A stretch of 64,000 bases of DNA from Tildeniella nuda ZEHNDER 1965/U140 (GTDB lineage Bacteria > Cyanobacteriota > Cyanobacteriia > Leptolyngbyales > Leptolyngbyaceae). The position numbers and the translations under genes are program-made. The stretch is from assembly GCA_019358895.1 (NCBI GenBank), contig JAHHIG010000007.1:186001-250000 (forward strand), written 5' to 3'. The notes under the pieces were generated by a model, which made no database searches, was not told where the DNA came from, and was given only the letters and a program-made list of their open reading frames with translations. Shown here piece after piece: positions 1 through 10,667 of the stretch. Positions within the stretch are counted from its first letter, which is position 1; each line of letters begins with the position of its first letter.

Positions 1-515
1 CTAACGCTCAGTTCAGCGGCTGTGGGTGCATCGGCAATGAACAACCGACTGGGAAACGTGGTAAACACACGACCATCCCAACTAGCGACACGCCCTACAA
101 CACAAATGGGACCTTCATCCACTTGAATGCCCCAATCGCTAGTGTAGTTATCGGCACCTAATAGATAGCTCTTGCCTGGTTCGGCGTACCAGTACTTAAA
201 GATCCGCTTGGGCGCATCAGGATGGTAGAGCGAAATGACCGTCGCCGTTTCGGTGTTATTGATGACTTTGATCGGTCCGATTCTGCTGTCTAACAAGCCT
301 GACTTGGTGCGCTGCGACAGTGCGCCAGGCTCATACGAAGTCGCACAGCTCTGTGCCTGAGCGCTTAGAGGATGAGCGGTAAAAAGGACAATTGTTGCAG
401 GTGTAAAGACGGCGATCGTCAGAAGCCTTCTTAAAGTAACGGTAAGAATCTTCGCAACAGGGCTACAAGACTGTAGAAGGCAGCCTGCCTGAAGAAAAGT
501 CTTTTGGTCTATCAT
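1..515 (-). CDS. Secreted hypothetical protein, 3' part cut by window edge
   Basis: The reading frame opens with ATG at 515-513 and stays open to the window edge (171 codons visible). After a basic stretch (LTVTLRRLL) there is a hydrophobic segment (TIAVFTPATIVLF) ending in AHPLSAQAQ, which looks like a signal peptide with an AQA-type cleavage site, so the product is probably exported. The mature part contains short beta-rich stretches such as GPIKVINNTETATVISLYHP and WYAEPGKSYLLG. I recognise no catalytic motif and no family. The rather long N-terminus before the hydrophobic segment leaves the start uncertain. No operon partner is visible, since the next gene is about 470 bases away. Confidence 0.6.
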   Translation of the reverse strand, partial: MIDQKTFLQAGCLLQSCSPVAKILTVTLRRLLTIAVFTPATIVLFTAHPLSAQAQSCATSYEPGALSQRTKSGLLDSRIGPIKVINNTETATVISLYHPDAPKRIFKYWYAEPGKSYLLGADNYTSDWGIQVDEGPICVVGRVASWDGRVFTTFPSRLFIADAPTAAELSV

Positions 516-914
516 TTTTTACACTCATGAACGCAAGCAAAAGCACACCATTTGTTAAGTTCTTTGAAGGCTGATGCCGTCAAAGAAGTCATCAACCTAT
601 GCAAATGCCTAACTAACCTCTCCTTTCTACAGACAAAGCGATCGCTATCAGGATGCTGAGGCTAATCTTTAAGATAGTTTTGCAATTAGAGACCGTTGCT
701 TTGTCGTAACTTCGCCAGATAGGTACTGATTCGCCTGCTTAACATAGCTTCCGTACCCAAGAAGATGTTTGAAAAGTCAAAACCCTGTAGCTTCACCAAC
801 AGAGATGCTTCGCTTTTTTTGCTGACAAAGGCTTTACACAGCTACACGGACACTAGCGTAACCATGCTCGAAGGGCTATAGCCCGCCAACGTAGGTTATA
901 GCCTTGTCTTTCGG
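516..914. other. Intergenic region without recognised gene
   Basis: About 400 bases between the 5' end of the secreted protein and the repeat next to the RND pump gene. The reading frames are short and unconvincing. A HIP1-type GCGATCGC lies near 638. The stretch near 869-905 has the paired words GGCTATAGCC and GGTTATAGCC, which could fold into a hairpin. I saw no tRNA and no convincing promoter. Confidence 0.4.
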
Positions 915-993
915 TAGTCTGCGTCGGGGGATTTTTTTACGTAGTCGCGGTTTTAACTACCAAAGACGCTCCAAACAATCTCTAACGCTGCTT
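915..993. repeat. Interspersed repeat, copy 1 (partner at 45616-45694)
   Basis: The segment contains GTAGTCGCGGTTTTAAC followed by a diverged but alignable tail ending in TCTAACGCTGCT. The same arrangement occurs at 45616-45694. The downstream boundary lies inside the last codons of the RND pump gene, whose stop codon falls in the repeat. Such GTAGTCGCGG-type dispersed sequences are common in cyanobacterial intergenic DNA. No function is known to me. Confidence 0.5.
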
Positions 994-3900
994 AGACGGA
1001 ACTTCCTTACTGGTTGGAAGAGAACTATCGGGATCAGTATCCGGGACATCCGCGAGCTTTGGCTTGTAGGGTCCGCGTCGATACCGCGCTTCAGCCGTTT
1101 TGATAACGATATAGAGGATTGGCACAACAAAGAGACTGAGGATAGTGGCAACGCACATCCCGCCAACGGTCGCCGCTCCCAACGATCGGCGAGCAGCAGC
1201 ACCCGCCCCGGTTGCAATCAGAAGGGGAACAGCACCCACAATGGCAGAGATTGCAGTCATCAAAATGGGTCGTAGTCGCTCTTGCGAGGCCTCCACGGCT
1301 GCTTTTGTAATGCTCCAGCCTTCCTCATAGAGCTGGTTCGCAAATTCCACGATGAGAATACCGTTTTTACTTGCCATCCCAATTAGCATGACAAAGCCAA
1401 TCTGAGTGTAAACATCGTTAGCCGTGCCGTTCAGCAAAATAGCAACCAACGCGCCCAGAATTGCCAACGGCACCGTCAGCAGAATAATGAAGGGATCAAT
1501 GTAGCTCTCGTATTGAGCTGCCAGAGTCAGATAGACGAAAACAACCCCCAGCGCAAAGATAAAGATGGCACTGCCGCCAGATTCAATTTCTTCCAACGAC
1601 AACCCAGACCATTGATAACCAAAGCCCCTGGGTAACGTTTCTTTCGCTACCGCTTCCATTGCTTGTAGCGCTTGCCCAGAGCTAACGCCGGGTGCCGGTG
1701 CCCCTGTAATTTCGACAGAGCGATACAGGTTGTAATGAGTGATGATGGACGGACCGATCGTCTGAGTAATCGTCACCAGGTTACTAAGCGGAATCATTCT
1801 GCCCGTTTGCGATCGCACATACAGCCGCTTAATGTCCTCTGGGTTTGAGCGAAACTGCTTGTCCGCCTGCACATAAACCCGATAGGTGCGTTCAAACTGG
1901 TTGAAGTCGTTGACGTAAGTTGAACCCAATGACGTTTGCAGCGTGTTGAAGATATCTTCTAACGGTACCTGGAGTTGATTTGCCCGCGTACGATCAACCT
2001 CTACCGAGATTTGCGGTGTGTTGGCATTGAACGTTGGTCTCAACCCTGTCAGTTGAGGTTTGTCGGATGATGGATAGGTAGCGGCACGACCCATAAACTT
2101 GTTGAGATTTTCGCCAAGCACATCAAAACCTAACCCTGTCCGATCTTGCAGTTGAAAATCAAAGCCACCAAAGTTGCCCACACCCTGCAAGGCTGGTGGC
2201 GAGACGGGGATTACCGTTGCTTCTTTAATGCCTAGCAGTTTGGGGAACAGACCCGATGGTTTTGGGAAAAAGCCGCCAATAATGGATGTTACAGACTGTT
2301 CAGCTTGCTTACGTTCGCCCCAGGGCTTGAGAGTGGTAAAAATCAAGCCGTTGTTGGGGGTTGCACCACTAAAGCTAAAGCCGCCGACCGCAAAAATGTT
2401 TTCAATTTCTGGCTGCTGCTTCAGAATTGTCTCGGCTTTCTCCAGTACATCACGGGTGTAATTGAGCGATACGCCTTCTGGTGCCTGGACAATCGTGATG
2501 AAGTAGCCCTGATCTTCATCGGGGATAAACCCTCCCGGCACGATCGTATAGACCCAGTACGTCAGTGCCAGTGCGCCTGCAAACAGCCCAACGACCAGTC
2601 CCTTACGCCGTGTCAGACCATCAAGCGAACGGATGTAGCGATGCCGAGTGCCATCAATGGCTAAGTTAATCCGATTAAAGAACCAGTTATCGGGCATCTG
2701 TCCGCGTCGCAGCAACAGCGCCGACAGGGTTGGTGTAAGAATGATCGCGCTAAAGGATGAAACACCCACTGAAAAGGCGATCGTCAGCGCAAACTGCTTG
2801 TAAAGCTGCCCGGTTGTGCCAGGGAAAAAGGCAACGGGCACAAATACCGTCATCAGCACGATGGAGGTGGCAATCACCGCGCCCGTCAACGCGTTCATGG
2901 AAGCAATTGCCGCATTTAACGGTCGCATCCCATCCTCCTGAATGCGTCGGGTTATATCTTCCACAATGACGATCGCATCATCCACGACTAACCCAGTGGC
3001 TAACGTCAAGGCAAAGAGAGTCAGCGTGTTGATGGAGAAACCAAACAGCTTCACAAAGACAAAGGTGCCGAGTAAACCGACTGGAATGGTAATTGAGGCA
3101 ATGAGCGCCGATCGCCAGCTCTGTAAGAAGACAAAGATAATGAGTACCACTAACCCGATCGACAAAATCAGCGAGACAACAACCTCTTCTGCGCCCGCTT
3201 CAATAAAAGTCGTCGTATCAAACGCAACAGCATAGCGCATGTTCGGCGGAAAGCTTTCCGAGAGACGCTTCATCTCATCTTTAACAGCTTGAGCCGCCTC
3301 CAGTGCATTGCTGCCAAACTGTTGATTGATGCCTAGCCCAATGCCCTGGTGAGTAATGCGATCGCTCGGTGTGAAGCGAAGTACAGAACCATAGTTTTCA
3401 GCGCCCAGTTCGGCTCGACCGACATCCCGTAACTTGACTAAAGTGCCAGTATCAGTTGTTTTTACAACCAGGTCGTTAAACTCCTCCGCGTTTTTAAAGC
3501 GCCCCTGAGCCGTGACTGCGTATTGATATTGCTGCCCATCGTCCACGGGTGGTTGCCCGATCTGTCCCGCACCAATCTGGAGGTTTTGCTCTTGTAGCGC
3601 TGTGATCACATCCTGAGGTGTCAACCCACGGCTTGCGAGACGTTCTGGGTCAACCCAGAGGCGCATCGCATATTTTCGTTCACCAAAGGTTTGTACTCCA
3701 CCAACACCTTTAATCCGCTTCAACGCATCGGCGATGTACAAGTCAGCGTAGTTACTGAGATAGGTACTGTCGTAGATGTCTTGTCCCGTTTTCTCATCGC
3801 GATCGGAATACAGCCCGATCGCCAGCAGGAAGTTGCTGTTTGCTTTTGCCACCTGTACACCCGTTTGGGTCACAGGACCCGGCAAACGCGATTGCACCGT

Positions 3901-4248
3901 TGAAACCTTATTCTGCACATCTACTGCCGCTAGATCCTGGTCGCGACCGAGTCCAAACGTCAGGTTGATGGTGCTGGTGCCGTCGTTAGCGCTGGTGGAC
4001 TTGATATACCGCAGGTCACTGATGCCGTTTAGCTCTCGCTCCAGGATATTAGTCACGGTTGATTCGACGGTTTCCGCACTCGCGCCAATGTAGTTGGATG
4101 TGACCGTTACCTGCGGCGGCGCAATGTCGGGATACTGGGCGATCGGCAGCGTTGGAATACACGCAATCCCTAAGAGCGTTACCACGATCGAGCAAACGGT
4201 TGCAAAGATGGGGCGCTTAATAAAGAAAGTAGAGATGGAGAGAATCAT
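982..4248 (-). CDS. RND multidrug efflux transporter, HAE1 (AcrB/MexB) family
   Basis: The 1088-residue product is full length for the inner-membrane proton/drug antiporter of a tripartite efflux pump. It starts with the typical N-terminus (FFIKRPIFATVCSIVVTLLG, first transmembrane helix) and the porter-domain hallmark PIAQYPDIAPPQV. The proton-relay aspartates lie in GLVVDDAIVIVED (about residue 425) and the relay lysine in MASKNGILIVEF (about residue 960). It lies 102 bases downstream of the periplasmic adaptor gene on the same strand, so the two are probably co-transcribed. No TolC-type outer membrane channel is nearby and one encoded elsewhere is presumably used. The last codons and the stop lie in an interspersed repeat, so the extreme C-terminus may have been altered. 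Substrates cannot be told from sequence. Confidence 0.96.
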   Translation of the reverse strand: MILSISTFFIKRPIFATVCSIVVTLLGIACIPTLPIAQYPDIAPPQVTVTSNYIGASAETVESTVTNILERELNGISDLRYIKSTSANDGTSTINLTFGLGRDQDLAAVDVQNKVSTVQSRLPGPVTQTGVQVAKANSNFLLAIGLYSDRDEKTGQDIYDSTYLSNYADLYIADALKRIKGVGGVQTFGERKYAMRLWVDPERLASRGLTPQDVITALQEQNLQIGAGQIGQPPVDDGQQYQYAVTAQGRFKNAEEFNDLVVKTTDTGTLVKLRDVGRAELGAENYGSVLRFTPSDRITHQGIGLGINQQFGSNALEAAQAVKDEMKRLSESFPPNMRYAVAFDTTTFIEAGAEEVVVSLILSIGLVVLIIFVFLQSWRSALIASITIPVGLLGTFVFVKLFGFSINTLTLFALTLATGLVVDDAIVIVEDITRRIQEDGMRPLNAAIASMNALTGAVIATSIVLMTVFVPVAFFPGTTGQLYKQFALTIAFSVGVSSFSAIILTPTLSALLLRRGQMPDNWFFNRINLAIDGTRHRYIRSLDGLTRRKGLVVGLFAGALALTYWVYTIVPGGFIPDEDQGYFITIVQAPEGVSLNYTRDVLEKAETILKQQPEIENIFAVGGFSFSGATPNNGLIFTTLKPWGERKQAEQSVTSIIGGFFPKPSGLFPKLLGIKEATVIPVSPPALQGVGNFGGFDFQLQDRTGLGFDVLGENLNKFMGRAATYPSSDKPQLTGLRPTFNANTPQISVEVDRTRANQLQVPLEDIFNTLQTSLGSTYVNDFNQFERTYRVYVQADKQFRSNPEDIKRLYVRSQTGRMIPLSNLVTITQTIGPSIITHYNLYRSVEITGAPAPGVSSGQALQAMEAVAKETLPRGFGYQWSGLSLEEIESGGSAIFIFALGVVFVYLTLAAQYESYIDPFIILLTVPLAILGALVAILLNGTANDVYTQIGFVMLIGMASKNGILIVEFANQLYEEGWSITKAAVEASQERLRPILMTAISAIVGAVPLLIATGAGAAARRSLGAATVGGMCVATILSLFVVPILYIVIKTAEARYRRGPYKPKLADVPDTDPDSSLPTSKEVPSKQR

Positions 4249-4350
4249 AAAGCACAGGTGTCCTGAGGAAACTGCCCGCTGTCAGTGATCGCGTACTAAA
4301 AGGCGACGGTCTATGGATGGGTAGCCCGATCGAGATACATTCGTTGGCGC

Positions 4351-5808
4351 TTACTTGGGTGGTGGAGTGGCTGCTTCAATCACAAGGCAATTTTGCAGGC
4401 TTAGAATACCAGAGGTGGCAATACGATCGCTGGCGCTGAGACCTTCCTGCACTTCCTGTTCATTGCCAATGATCTTGCCTAACTTAATTGGCTTTTGAGC
4501 AGCAACAAGTTGGTTAGGGTCAACGTTAGTCGGTGGTGGCGCACCCTCTGCTGCTGCTGCTGCTTTACAGCCAGATGCTTTGAACGACGTACCGACAAAC
4601 ACAAAATCTTTACCGCCCAGGCGCGAAATAGCAGTCGTCGGCACTAAAACACCCGAACGAGTCGCCCAAATGACTCGGACGCGAGCAAATTGAGACGTGC
4701 GTAATTGGTTGCCAGAATTGCTAAATACGGCTTTTGCCTGCACCGACTGGGTGGATGAGTCTACATCTGGTGCAATGAAGGAAACCTTGCCCGTTTGAAT
4801 CGCTTTGCCCTGTTCGTCTAATAGCTGTACAGGCAACCCCAGTCGTAATGCCCCGACCCGATCGAGGGGAATTTGCATCTGTACTTCTAACCGTTCATTT
4901 TGAGTGATACGCAGCATTTGGCTAGCGTTGTCAACAAAATCACCGACTTTAATTGGAATATTGCCGACAACTCCTGCAAAGGGCGCTTTGATGGTGTAGT
5001 ACTGAAGCTCTGCTTGTCCCTCCGAAACAATTGCCTGTGATTGTTGCAGGGCACGCTGATTTTTCGCAACAGTCGCTTGCGATCGTGCAATGGCTGCCCG
5101 TTGCGCCTGTATATCAGCCTCTGTCTGCTGGAGAGTCGCGCGCGCCGTTTGCACCGCATTCAGTCTTTGATCCAGCACTTGCTTACTGCTAGCACCCTGG
5201 GCATAAAGATCCTGGTAGCGCTTGTATTCAGCATCATTGAACTGCACATCGGACTGGTTAGCTGTCCGCCTTGCCTGGAGCGATCGCAGCGCCTCTCGGG
5301 CGCTTGCCACGTCAGACTGGGCAACCGAAATATCAGCGGCAGCAGATTCTACTGCCGCATCCCGGCTGGCAACCTGTGCACGTTGTTGTTCTGCATCTAT
5401 TTGAATAATGGGTGTGCCTGCTTCAACGCGATCGCCTGCCTTCACGTAGATGGCTGCAACCTGACCCGAAACTCGTGGTTGCAAGGTAACAGACTGACGT
5501 GAATCAAGGTTTGCAGCATAATCTGAGCTGTCGGCGATCGTCGCTGTTTTGGGCTGAGACAATTCCACTTGCGTCAGTTGCGGCTTCAGGCTAGTGAAAA
5601 TAAGTATCGGCAGAATAATCCGATTAAACACAATCCAGCCAACACCCCCTAGAATTGCTAACGCAATTAAAGCAGGCACGAGAAAACGCCGTCGTCTCTT
5701 GCGAGGCGGTTGTGGGTCTAGCTCGGCATCCCGAGTCTTTCTCGCATCGCCCCCTTCCTGTGGTAAAGGCGGAGCGTTTTGGTTCTTGTTTGTCCCTTCA
5801 AGGTTCAT
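4351..5808 (-). CDS. RND efflux periplasmic adaptor (AcrA/MexA-type membrane fusion protein)
   Basis: The 485-residue adaptor links the inner-membrane pump to an outer-membrane channel. After a proline-rich basic N-terminus (PPRKRRRR) there is one membrane segment (FLVPALIALAILGGVGWIVF, about residues 43-62). The first half of the lipoyl domain follows (VTLQPRVSGQVAAIYVKAGDRVEAGTPI), then a long Ala/Gln/Arg-rich coiled-coil hairpin (about residues 140-265), the second lipoyl half (YTIKAPFAGVVGNIPIKVGDFV) and the beta-barrel and membrane-proximal domains. It is the first gene of a two-gene operon with the HAE1 pump at 982-4248. The insert KASGCKAAAAAEGAPPP near residue 420 is low-complexity. 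Confident family call; substrate unknown. Confidence 0.94.
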   Translation of the reverse strand: MNLEGTNKNQNAPPLPQEGGDARKTRDAELDPQPPRKRRRRFLVPALIALAILGGVGWIVFNRIILPILIFTSLKPQLTQVELSQPKTATIADSSDYAANLDSRQSVTLQPRVSGQVAAIYVKAGDRVEAGTPIIQIDAEQQRAQVASRDAAVESAAADISVAQSDVASAREALRSLQARRTANQSDVQFNDAEYKRYQDLYAQGASSKQVLDQRLNAVQTARATLQQTEADIQAQRAAIARSQATVAKNQRALQQSQAIVSEGQAELQYYTIKAPFAGVVGNIPIKVGDFVDNASQMLRITQNERLEVQMQIPLDRVGALRLGLPVQLLDEQGKAIQTGKVSFIAPDVDSSTQSVQAKAVFSNSGNQLRTSQFARVRVIWATRSGVLVPTTAISRLGGKDFVFVGTSFKASGCKAAAAAEGAPPPTNVDPNQLVAAQKPIKLGKIIGNEQEVQEGLSASDRIATSGILSLQNCLVIEAATPPPK

Positions 5809-6548
5809 AGGGGTTATTCATTAAGTAAAAATGCAAAGCGTAACCGGACTACCTGTTGCACACTATTTTTAGGGAGAGATGTACTCTAACAAACCGAAAG
5901 GGGTGGTTTGCTGAGGCTCTAGACACTATTTCTGTTCGCGGAGACAGATGCCATCGTTCATCGGGTAAAGCATGTTATTGCGGCTAGCCTATAGCAGATT
6001 TCCAAAAAAGACCTCGCCCATTAGACTCCCCTGATTGGAGGATTACAAATCTGAAAGCTGACGAAACAAGCGACAAACCAGTGAGTTCAAGTGTACCATC
6101 AGACTCTATTTATGGTCGTGCGCTAGGTGACGTGCGATCGCGGCTTGACGGCTTAAAGCCTCAAAACATCCGGGTTGTAGTTTGAGACAAACTCTCAAGG
6201 CTGCATGAACACTGCCAAGCAAAAAAGCCTCGTTCCGTCAGGGCAAAAGGGGTAGCGCTGCGTTCCTTCAGCCGCCTGCCGTTCTCATTCAAGCCAAGCA
6301 ACTTATCCCTTCCAAAACGAGAGTAACGTTTTCGGTTGGATCTCAGCGCCTTTGTGGTCGGGTAAGACTCGACGCGAAGTAAGCAGCAAATGAGTTACGG
6401 CTTCTCGAAAGCCCATGAAGCATTGCTTGGAGGTGTGAAGTGAATAGCTTGCCTAATAGAGTGAACGTTTGAACTTGATTTGCCACAAAGCACTCGCCTT
6501 GGCAAAAAACTTTACAGTCAAAGCAGAAACCCTTAACCAACCAGGCTG
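5809..6548. other. Intergenic region, no recognised gene
   Basis: About 740 bases upstream of the efflux operon and downstream of secA. The operon promoter presumably lies in the first 150-200 bases next to 5808. A 71-codon frame on the minus strand near 6343-6558 has low-complexity composition and no recognisable family, so I do not call it. The stretch 6225-6330 has GC-rich words but I could not fold it into tmRNA, SRP RNA or 6S RNA. Confidence 0.35.
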
Positions 6549-6574
6549 TGCCAAGCATCTTGAGACGCTTGGCA
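6549..6574 (-). terminator. Putative hairpin terminator after secA
   Basis: Perfect 8-base inverted repeat TGCCAAGC / GCTTGGCA with a 10-base loop, starting 17 bases past the secA stop codon on the minus strand. There is no T-run after the stem, so intrinsic termination is uncertain. The hairpin could instead stabilise the 3' end. Confidence 0.45.
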
Positions 6575-6590
6575 TAAGCGGTATCGATCT

Positions 6591-9419
6591 TTAAACGGCT
6601 TCTGAAGCGACAGCAGTAGGCTGCATTTGAGGTTGGAACTGGAACAACGAGTAAACGACATCGCGGCGGATCTCGGTCATCATTTCCAGGAAGATCTCGT
6701 AGCCTTCGCTCTTGTATTCAATTAGCGGATCTTTTTGTCCGTAGCCACGCAGACCAACGGATTCGCGCAGAGCATCCATCTGCTGCAAGTGTTCGCGCCA
6801 GAGCGTATCAATGCGCTGGAGGATGAAGAAGCGTTCAGCTTGGCGCATCAGTCCGGGTTGAATCTGATCGATTTGTGCTTCTTTAAGGTCGTAGGCAATG
6901 CGGACTTGCTCATGCAGGAAGGTCTTGATTTCGCCGACCGTCATCTCTGCCAAATGATCCGGCTCTAAGTCAGACAGTAAGTAAACAAATTCCTGCACTT
7001 TGCTGACCAGGCTCTTGAGATCCCATTCTTCTGGAGGTAAGTCGGGGTTGACTTTTGCTTCGACAATGTCATCCATCGTGCGCTCAGCATATTTCACGAC
7101 TTGCTCTTTCAGGTCTTGCCCTTCTAAAACGCGGCGACGTTCGGCATAAATGGCACGACGCTGATTGTTCATCACTTCGTCGTATTCAAAGACCTGTTTA
7201 CGAATGTCGTAGTAGTAGGTTTCAACTTTGCGTTGAGCGCCTTCCAGCGATCGCGTGAGCATCCCTGACTCGATCGGCATGTCTTCTTCGACACGGAAGG
7301 CATTCATCAAGCCCGCAACGCGATCGCCACCAAAAATTCGCAGCAAATTATCTTGCAGACTCAGAAAGAACTTGGTGGAACCAGGATCGCCCTGCCGCCC
7401 TGCCCGACCGCGCAACTGGTTGTCAATCCGACGCGATTCGTGTCGTTCTGTACCAGTGACGTGTAAGCCACCTAACTGCACCACTTCATCGTGTTCACGG
7501 CTGGTAAACGCTTCGTATTCATGGCGAATGAGGTTGTAGACTTCGCGCAGCTTTGCGATGACGGGGTCGTCAGTAGGGGCTTTTTCGCAGGCAACCGCAA
7601 CGCGATCTTCTGCCTCTAGTTCGGACAGCGATCGCTCACCGTATTGCTGCACACCAACATCGACAGCGGCTTTCAGGAGTTGCTCCGCTTCTTTAGAAAG
7701 CTGCGTCGGATAAATCTGGGGCGAGGCTTTCCAGGACTTGACCTTTTTACCAGGCACAAAGCCCTGCCCACCGCCACGGCTTGCCAGTGCTGGGACATCG
7801 GTGACACCAAACGTATCTTCGTCTTCTGGCTGCACAATCCGGGGCATGAAGTATTCGCGGATCTTCAAACGTGCCATGTAGTCGGCATTACCACCGAGGA
7901 TAATGTCTGTCCCGCGACCTGCCATGTTGGTGGCGATCGTCACCGCACCTTTGCGCCCTGCCTGAGCGATAATTTCCGATTCTCGCTCCACGTTCTCTGG
8001 TTTCGCATTGAGCAGATTAAAGGGAATATTGCGGTCTTGCAGCAGCTTTGCCAGCAGTTCGGACTTCTCTACGCTGGTGGTGCCAACGAGGACAGGACGA
8101 CCGACTTCATGCATTTGAGCGCATTCTTCGGCGATCGCGTTCCATTTTGCGTCTTCAGTTTTGTAAACTACGTCAGACAGATCGCGTCGTCCTGTGGGGC
8201 GATTCGTGGGAATCGTAGCAACTTCCAGGTTATAGATTTTGCCAAATTCTGCTTCTTCAGTTTTTGCCGTCCCCGTCATGCCTGCCAGCTTGGGGTACAG
8301 CAGAAAGAAGTTTTGATAGGTAATCGTCGCCAGCGTTTGGGTTTCGGGCTGAATTTCGACGCGCTCTTTTGCCTCGATCGCCTGATGCAAACCATCACTC
8401 CAACGCCGACCCGGCATCACCCGTCCAGTGAACTCATCCACAATCACGATCTCGTCGTTGCGGACGATGTAGTTCACGTCATTGATGAACAGTTCTTTCG
8501 CCTTGATGGCATTGAAAACGTAGTGCGCCCAGGGATCTTGTGGGTCAAACAAATCCGTCACGCCCAGGAACTGCTCTGAGGCAATAAAACCCTCGTCCGC
8601 AAGGATGACGTTGCGCTGTTTTTCATCGACTTCGTAGTGATTGTCAGGATCGTCTTCGTTTGCTTTGCGGGTAAGGGAAGCAGCCACTTCTGCGGCTCGC
8701 ATGTACTTTTCACTGGGGCGCTCAACCTGACCAGAAATGATCAACGGCGTGCGAGCCTCGTCAACTAGAACGGAATCAACCTCGTCAATAATGCAATAGT
8801 TAAACGGACGCTGCACGACATCTGCCATGGCGGTTGCCATGTTATCACGCAGGTAGTCGAATCCCAGTTCGCTGTTGGTGGCGTAGGTGATATCGCACGC
8901 ATAGTTACGCTGACGATCGCCAGGACTCATGCTTTGCTGGATCAGCCCGACGCTCAAGCCCAAAAAGCGATGTACCTGTCCCATCCATTCGGCATCGCGC
9001 CGTGCCAGATAGTCATTCACCGTCACCACATGAACGCCTTTACCCGCGATCGCATTTAAATAGGCTGGCAGCGTTGAAACCAGAGTTTTACCTTCCCCCG
9101 TCTTCATCTCGGCAAGGTGTCCCTTGACCCGTCCACCTTCGTTATCGTGCAAGAGAATGCCACCCAGCACCTGCACATCGAAGTGACGCATCCCCAATAC
9201 GCGGTTGGCTGCTTCTCGAACAACTGCAAACGCTTCGGGCAGCAGATCGTCTAGCGATTCGCCTTTTTCAATGCGCTGTCTAAACTCGGCTGTCTTGCCC
9301 TGTAGTTCCTGATCAGACAGCGGCTGCACTTCCGCTTCCAGTAAGGCAACCTCAGTAATGAGCGGTTGATACTTTTTGAGTTTGCGTACGTTGGGATCGC
9401 CCAGCAGAGTCTTAAGCAT
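6591..9419 (-). CDS. secA: Preprotein translocase ATPase SecA
   Basis: The 942-residue motor ATPase drives Sec-dependent protein export across the plasma and thylakoid membranes through SecYEG. The N-terminus ([17 protein letters not shown]) is typical of cyanobacterial and plastid SecA. Walker A is TGEGKTLVS (about residue 104). The DEAD-type motif is in [18 protein letters not shown] (about 208-225). [27 protein letters not shown] and [14 protein letters not shown] are further signature motifs. The helical-scaffold region ends near FQFQPQMQP. The C-terminal zinc-binding SEC-C motif of proteobacterial SecA is absent, as usual in this group. Monocistronic: the flanking genes are about 400 and 780 bases away. 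Confidence 0.98.
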   Translation of the reverse strand: MLKTLLGDPNVRKLKKYQPLITEVALLEAEVQPLSDQELQGKTAEFRQRIEKGESLDDLLPEAFAVVREAANRVLGMRHFDVQVLGGILLHDNEGGRVKGHLAEMKTGEGKTLVSTLPAYLNAIAGKGVHVVTVNDYLARRDAEWMGQVHRFLGLSVGLIQQSMSPGDRQRNYACDITYATNSELGFDYLRDNMATAMADVVQRPFNYCIIDEVDSVLVDEARTPLIISGQVERPSEKYMRAAEVAASLTRKANEDDPDNHYEVDEKQRNVILADEGFIASEQFLGVTDLFDPQDPWAHYVFNAIKAKELFINDVNYIVRNDEIVIVDEFTGRVMPGRRWSDGLHQAIEAKERVEIQPETQTLATITYQNFFLLYPKLAGMTGTAKTEEAEFGKIYNLEVATIPTNRPTGRRDLSDVVYKTEDAKWNAIAEECAQMHEVGRPVLVGTTSVEKSELLAKLLQDRNIPFNLLNAKPENVERESEIIAQAGRKGAVTIATNMAGRGTDIILGGNADYMARLKIREYFMPRIVQPEDEDTFGVTDVPALASRGGGQGFVPGKKVKSWKASPQIYPTQLSKEAEQLLKAAVDVGVQQYGERSLSELEAEDRVAVACEKAPTDDPVIAKLREVYNLIRHEYEAFTSREHDEVVQLGGLHVTGTERHESRRIDNQLRGRAGRQGDPGSTKFFLSLQDNLLRIFGGDRVAGLMNAFRVEEDMPIESGMLTRSLEGAQRKVETYYYDIRKQVFEYDEVMNNQRRAIYAERRRVLEGQDLKEQVVKYAERTMDDIVEAKVNPDLPPEEWDLKSLVSKVQEFVYLLSDLEPDHLAEMTVGEIKTFLHEQVRIAYDLKEAQIDQIQPGLMRQAERFFILQRIDTLWREHLQQMDALRESVGLRGYGQKDPLIEYKSEGYEIFLEMMTEIRRDVVYSLFQFQPQMQPTAVASEAV

Positions 9420-9656
9420 GGCAGAAAGATAAACGGTTCCTAGTCCTGGAAAGTGTGTTCAATAATCTAAAGATACGATGCCTTGATTACGCCTAGTAAG
9501 CCCTCGAATCGTCAGGACATACCTCTGAGACGTGTCTCTAAAGCATTAGCTTGGTCTACCTTAATCCTATCACCGCAATTAGAAGTGAGGCGGGGTTGGC
9601 AAGGCTAAAGGCTTAGTAGTTAACGCGATGTGCAAGTAAATTTGCCCTCATCCCCA

Positions 9657-9717
9657 CCCTTCTCCCTACGGAGAAGGGCTTTCGGACTTTTCAGTTCCCT
9701 CTCCTTCTGGAAGAGGG
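9657..9717. terminator. Double GC-rich hairpin, possible terminator or repeat
   Basis: CCCTTCTCC-CTAC-GGAGAAGGG forms a perfect 9-base stem with a 4-base loop at 9657-9678. It is followed by CCCTCTCC / GGAAGAGGG around 9698-9716. The pair sits between the secA start and the 3' end of the cytochrome gene, so it could terminate cytochrome transcription on the minus strand. This CCCTTCTCC-type block also resembles a dispersed cyanobacterial repeat. The rest of 9420-9814 shows no gene. Confidence 0.4.
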
Positions 9718-9814
9718 CTAGGGTGTAGCTTGCTTCCCGAAGGGTGGGTGTCTCAGCAGGCGTTTCAGGAAAGTCGCACATCGCGCTAGTTATACTTTAA
9801 GCCCTCAGCCTTTC

Positions 9815-10426
9815 CTAAGGCGCGTTCTGCCACTCAGCCGTGAGGCTGCGGAAGTCATATTTATCAGCGCCGGGATGGCAAGAGAGACAACTGCTCAGTC
9901 CGGCTCGCGTCGGTAGCTTGACTTTGGGGTGCAAGGCTTTGAAGTAGCGCGATTGGTAGACTCGATAGGGAATGTCTTCGTCTGCGGACTGAGGGCGTGA
10001 GAAGGTACGAATATATTGCCAGACGATTTGCAGGTTGGGGGCAACGAGCGGCTGAATCTGGACACCGTAATGCTGGGAATCTTGAATCAGCTGTCGCCAG
10101 GTTTCGGTGGGCATGACCTGTGTCGGTATGCCGATGTGGCAGCTCGCGCAATTCTCAAGATAGATGTCCTGACCGAGCTTGAAGCCTTTTGGTATAGCGT
10201 CAACGGTGCCGATCGGCTGTACAGCCGTTGATGCTGGCAGGGGCTGTGCAACTGGTGCGATCGCGCGCGGTTCTTTTGCTTGCGCCAGTCCCCATCCCAG
10301 GCAAAGGCTCCAAGTCAGCAGCAAAAGCAGCAAAACGATGAGCGATCGTCCTCGCTTGCGTAAGTGCCACCGATCAGTCAATCGGAGGAGCGCGTCACGA
10401 GAACGTTGGCGGACAGGATGGGGCAT
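9815..10426 (-). CDS. Diheme cytochrome c-type protein
   Basis: The 203-residue product has two CXXCH heme-attachment motifs, CASCH (Cys93-His97) and CLSCH (about Cys180-His184), so two covalently bound hemes are expected. A basic N-terminus followed by a strongly hydrophobic helix (LIVLLLLLLTWSLCLGWGLAQA, about 29-50) would export it to the lumen or periplasm, either cleaved after AQA or as an anchor. The spacing and the sequence between the hemes fit the small diheme cytochrome c proteins found in cyanobacteria, whose redox partner is unknown. It stands alone, with secA about 400 bases downstream and an acetyltransferase gene on the opposite strand. Confidence 0.85.
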   Translation of the reverse strand: MPHPVRQRSRDALLRLTDRWHLRKRGRSLIVLLLLLLTWSLCLGWGLAQAKEPRAIAPVAQPLPASTAVQPIGTVDAIPKGFKLGQDIYLENCASCHIGIPTQVMPTETWRQLIQDSQHYGVQIQPLVAPNLQIVWQYIRTFSRPQSADEDIPYRVYQSRYFKALHPKVKLPTRAGLSSCLSCHPGADKYDFRSLTAEWQNAP

Positions 10427-10667
10427 AGAGAAACGAGAATGTTTGAGTTATGAGCGTTAGGTTTTGGGCAAATGGCAGCAAACCGCAAAACCGGAGGCTG
10501 ATAACTGCTTTGTGTATTCTAGCTGGCAGAGGTCAAGCTTTCATGATGTAAGAGTCTAAATTGTGGCAACGAGTTCCCTTTGAGCAGACAATGTCGCCTT
10601 TGATGAAATTCGGTAACGTGAAGTTAGATTATGTTAAAGCAACAAACGTTATTACAGTGATATCTGA

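Noticed and set aside
6225-6330. Structured RNA (SRP, tmRNA or 6S) before secA
   Set aside because: GC-rich words are present but the conserved cores of these RNAs are not.
7644-8579. Long plus-strand open frame of 311 codons
   Set aside because: It lies entirely antisense to secA, whose motifs are unmistakable, and its translation resembles no protein. It is a by-product of secA codon use.
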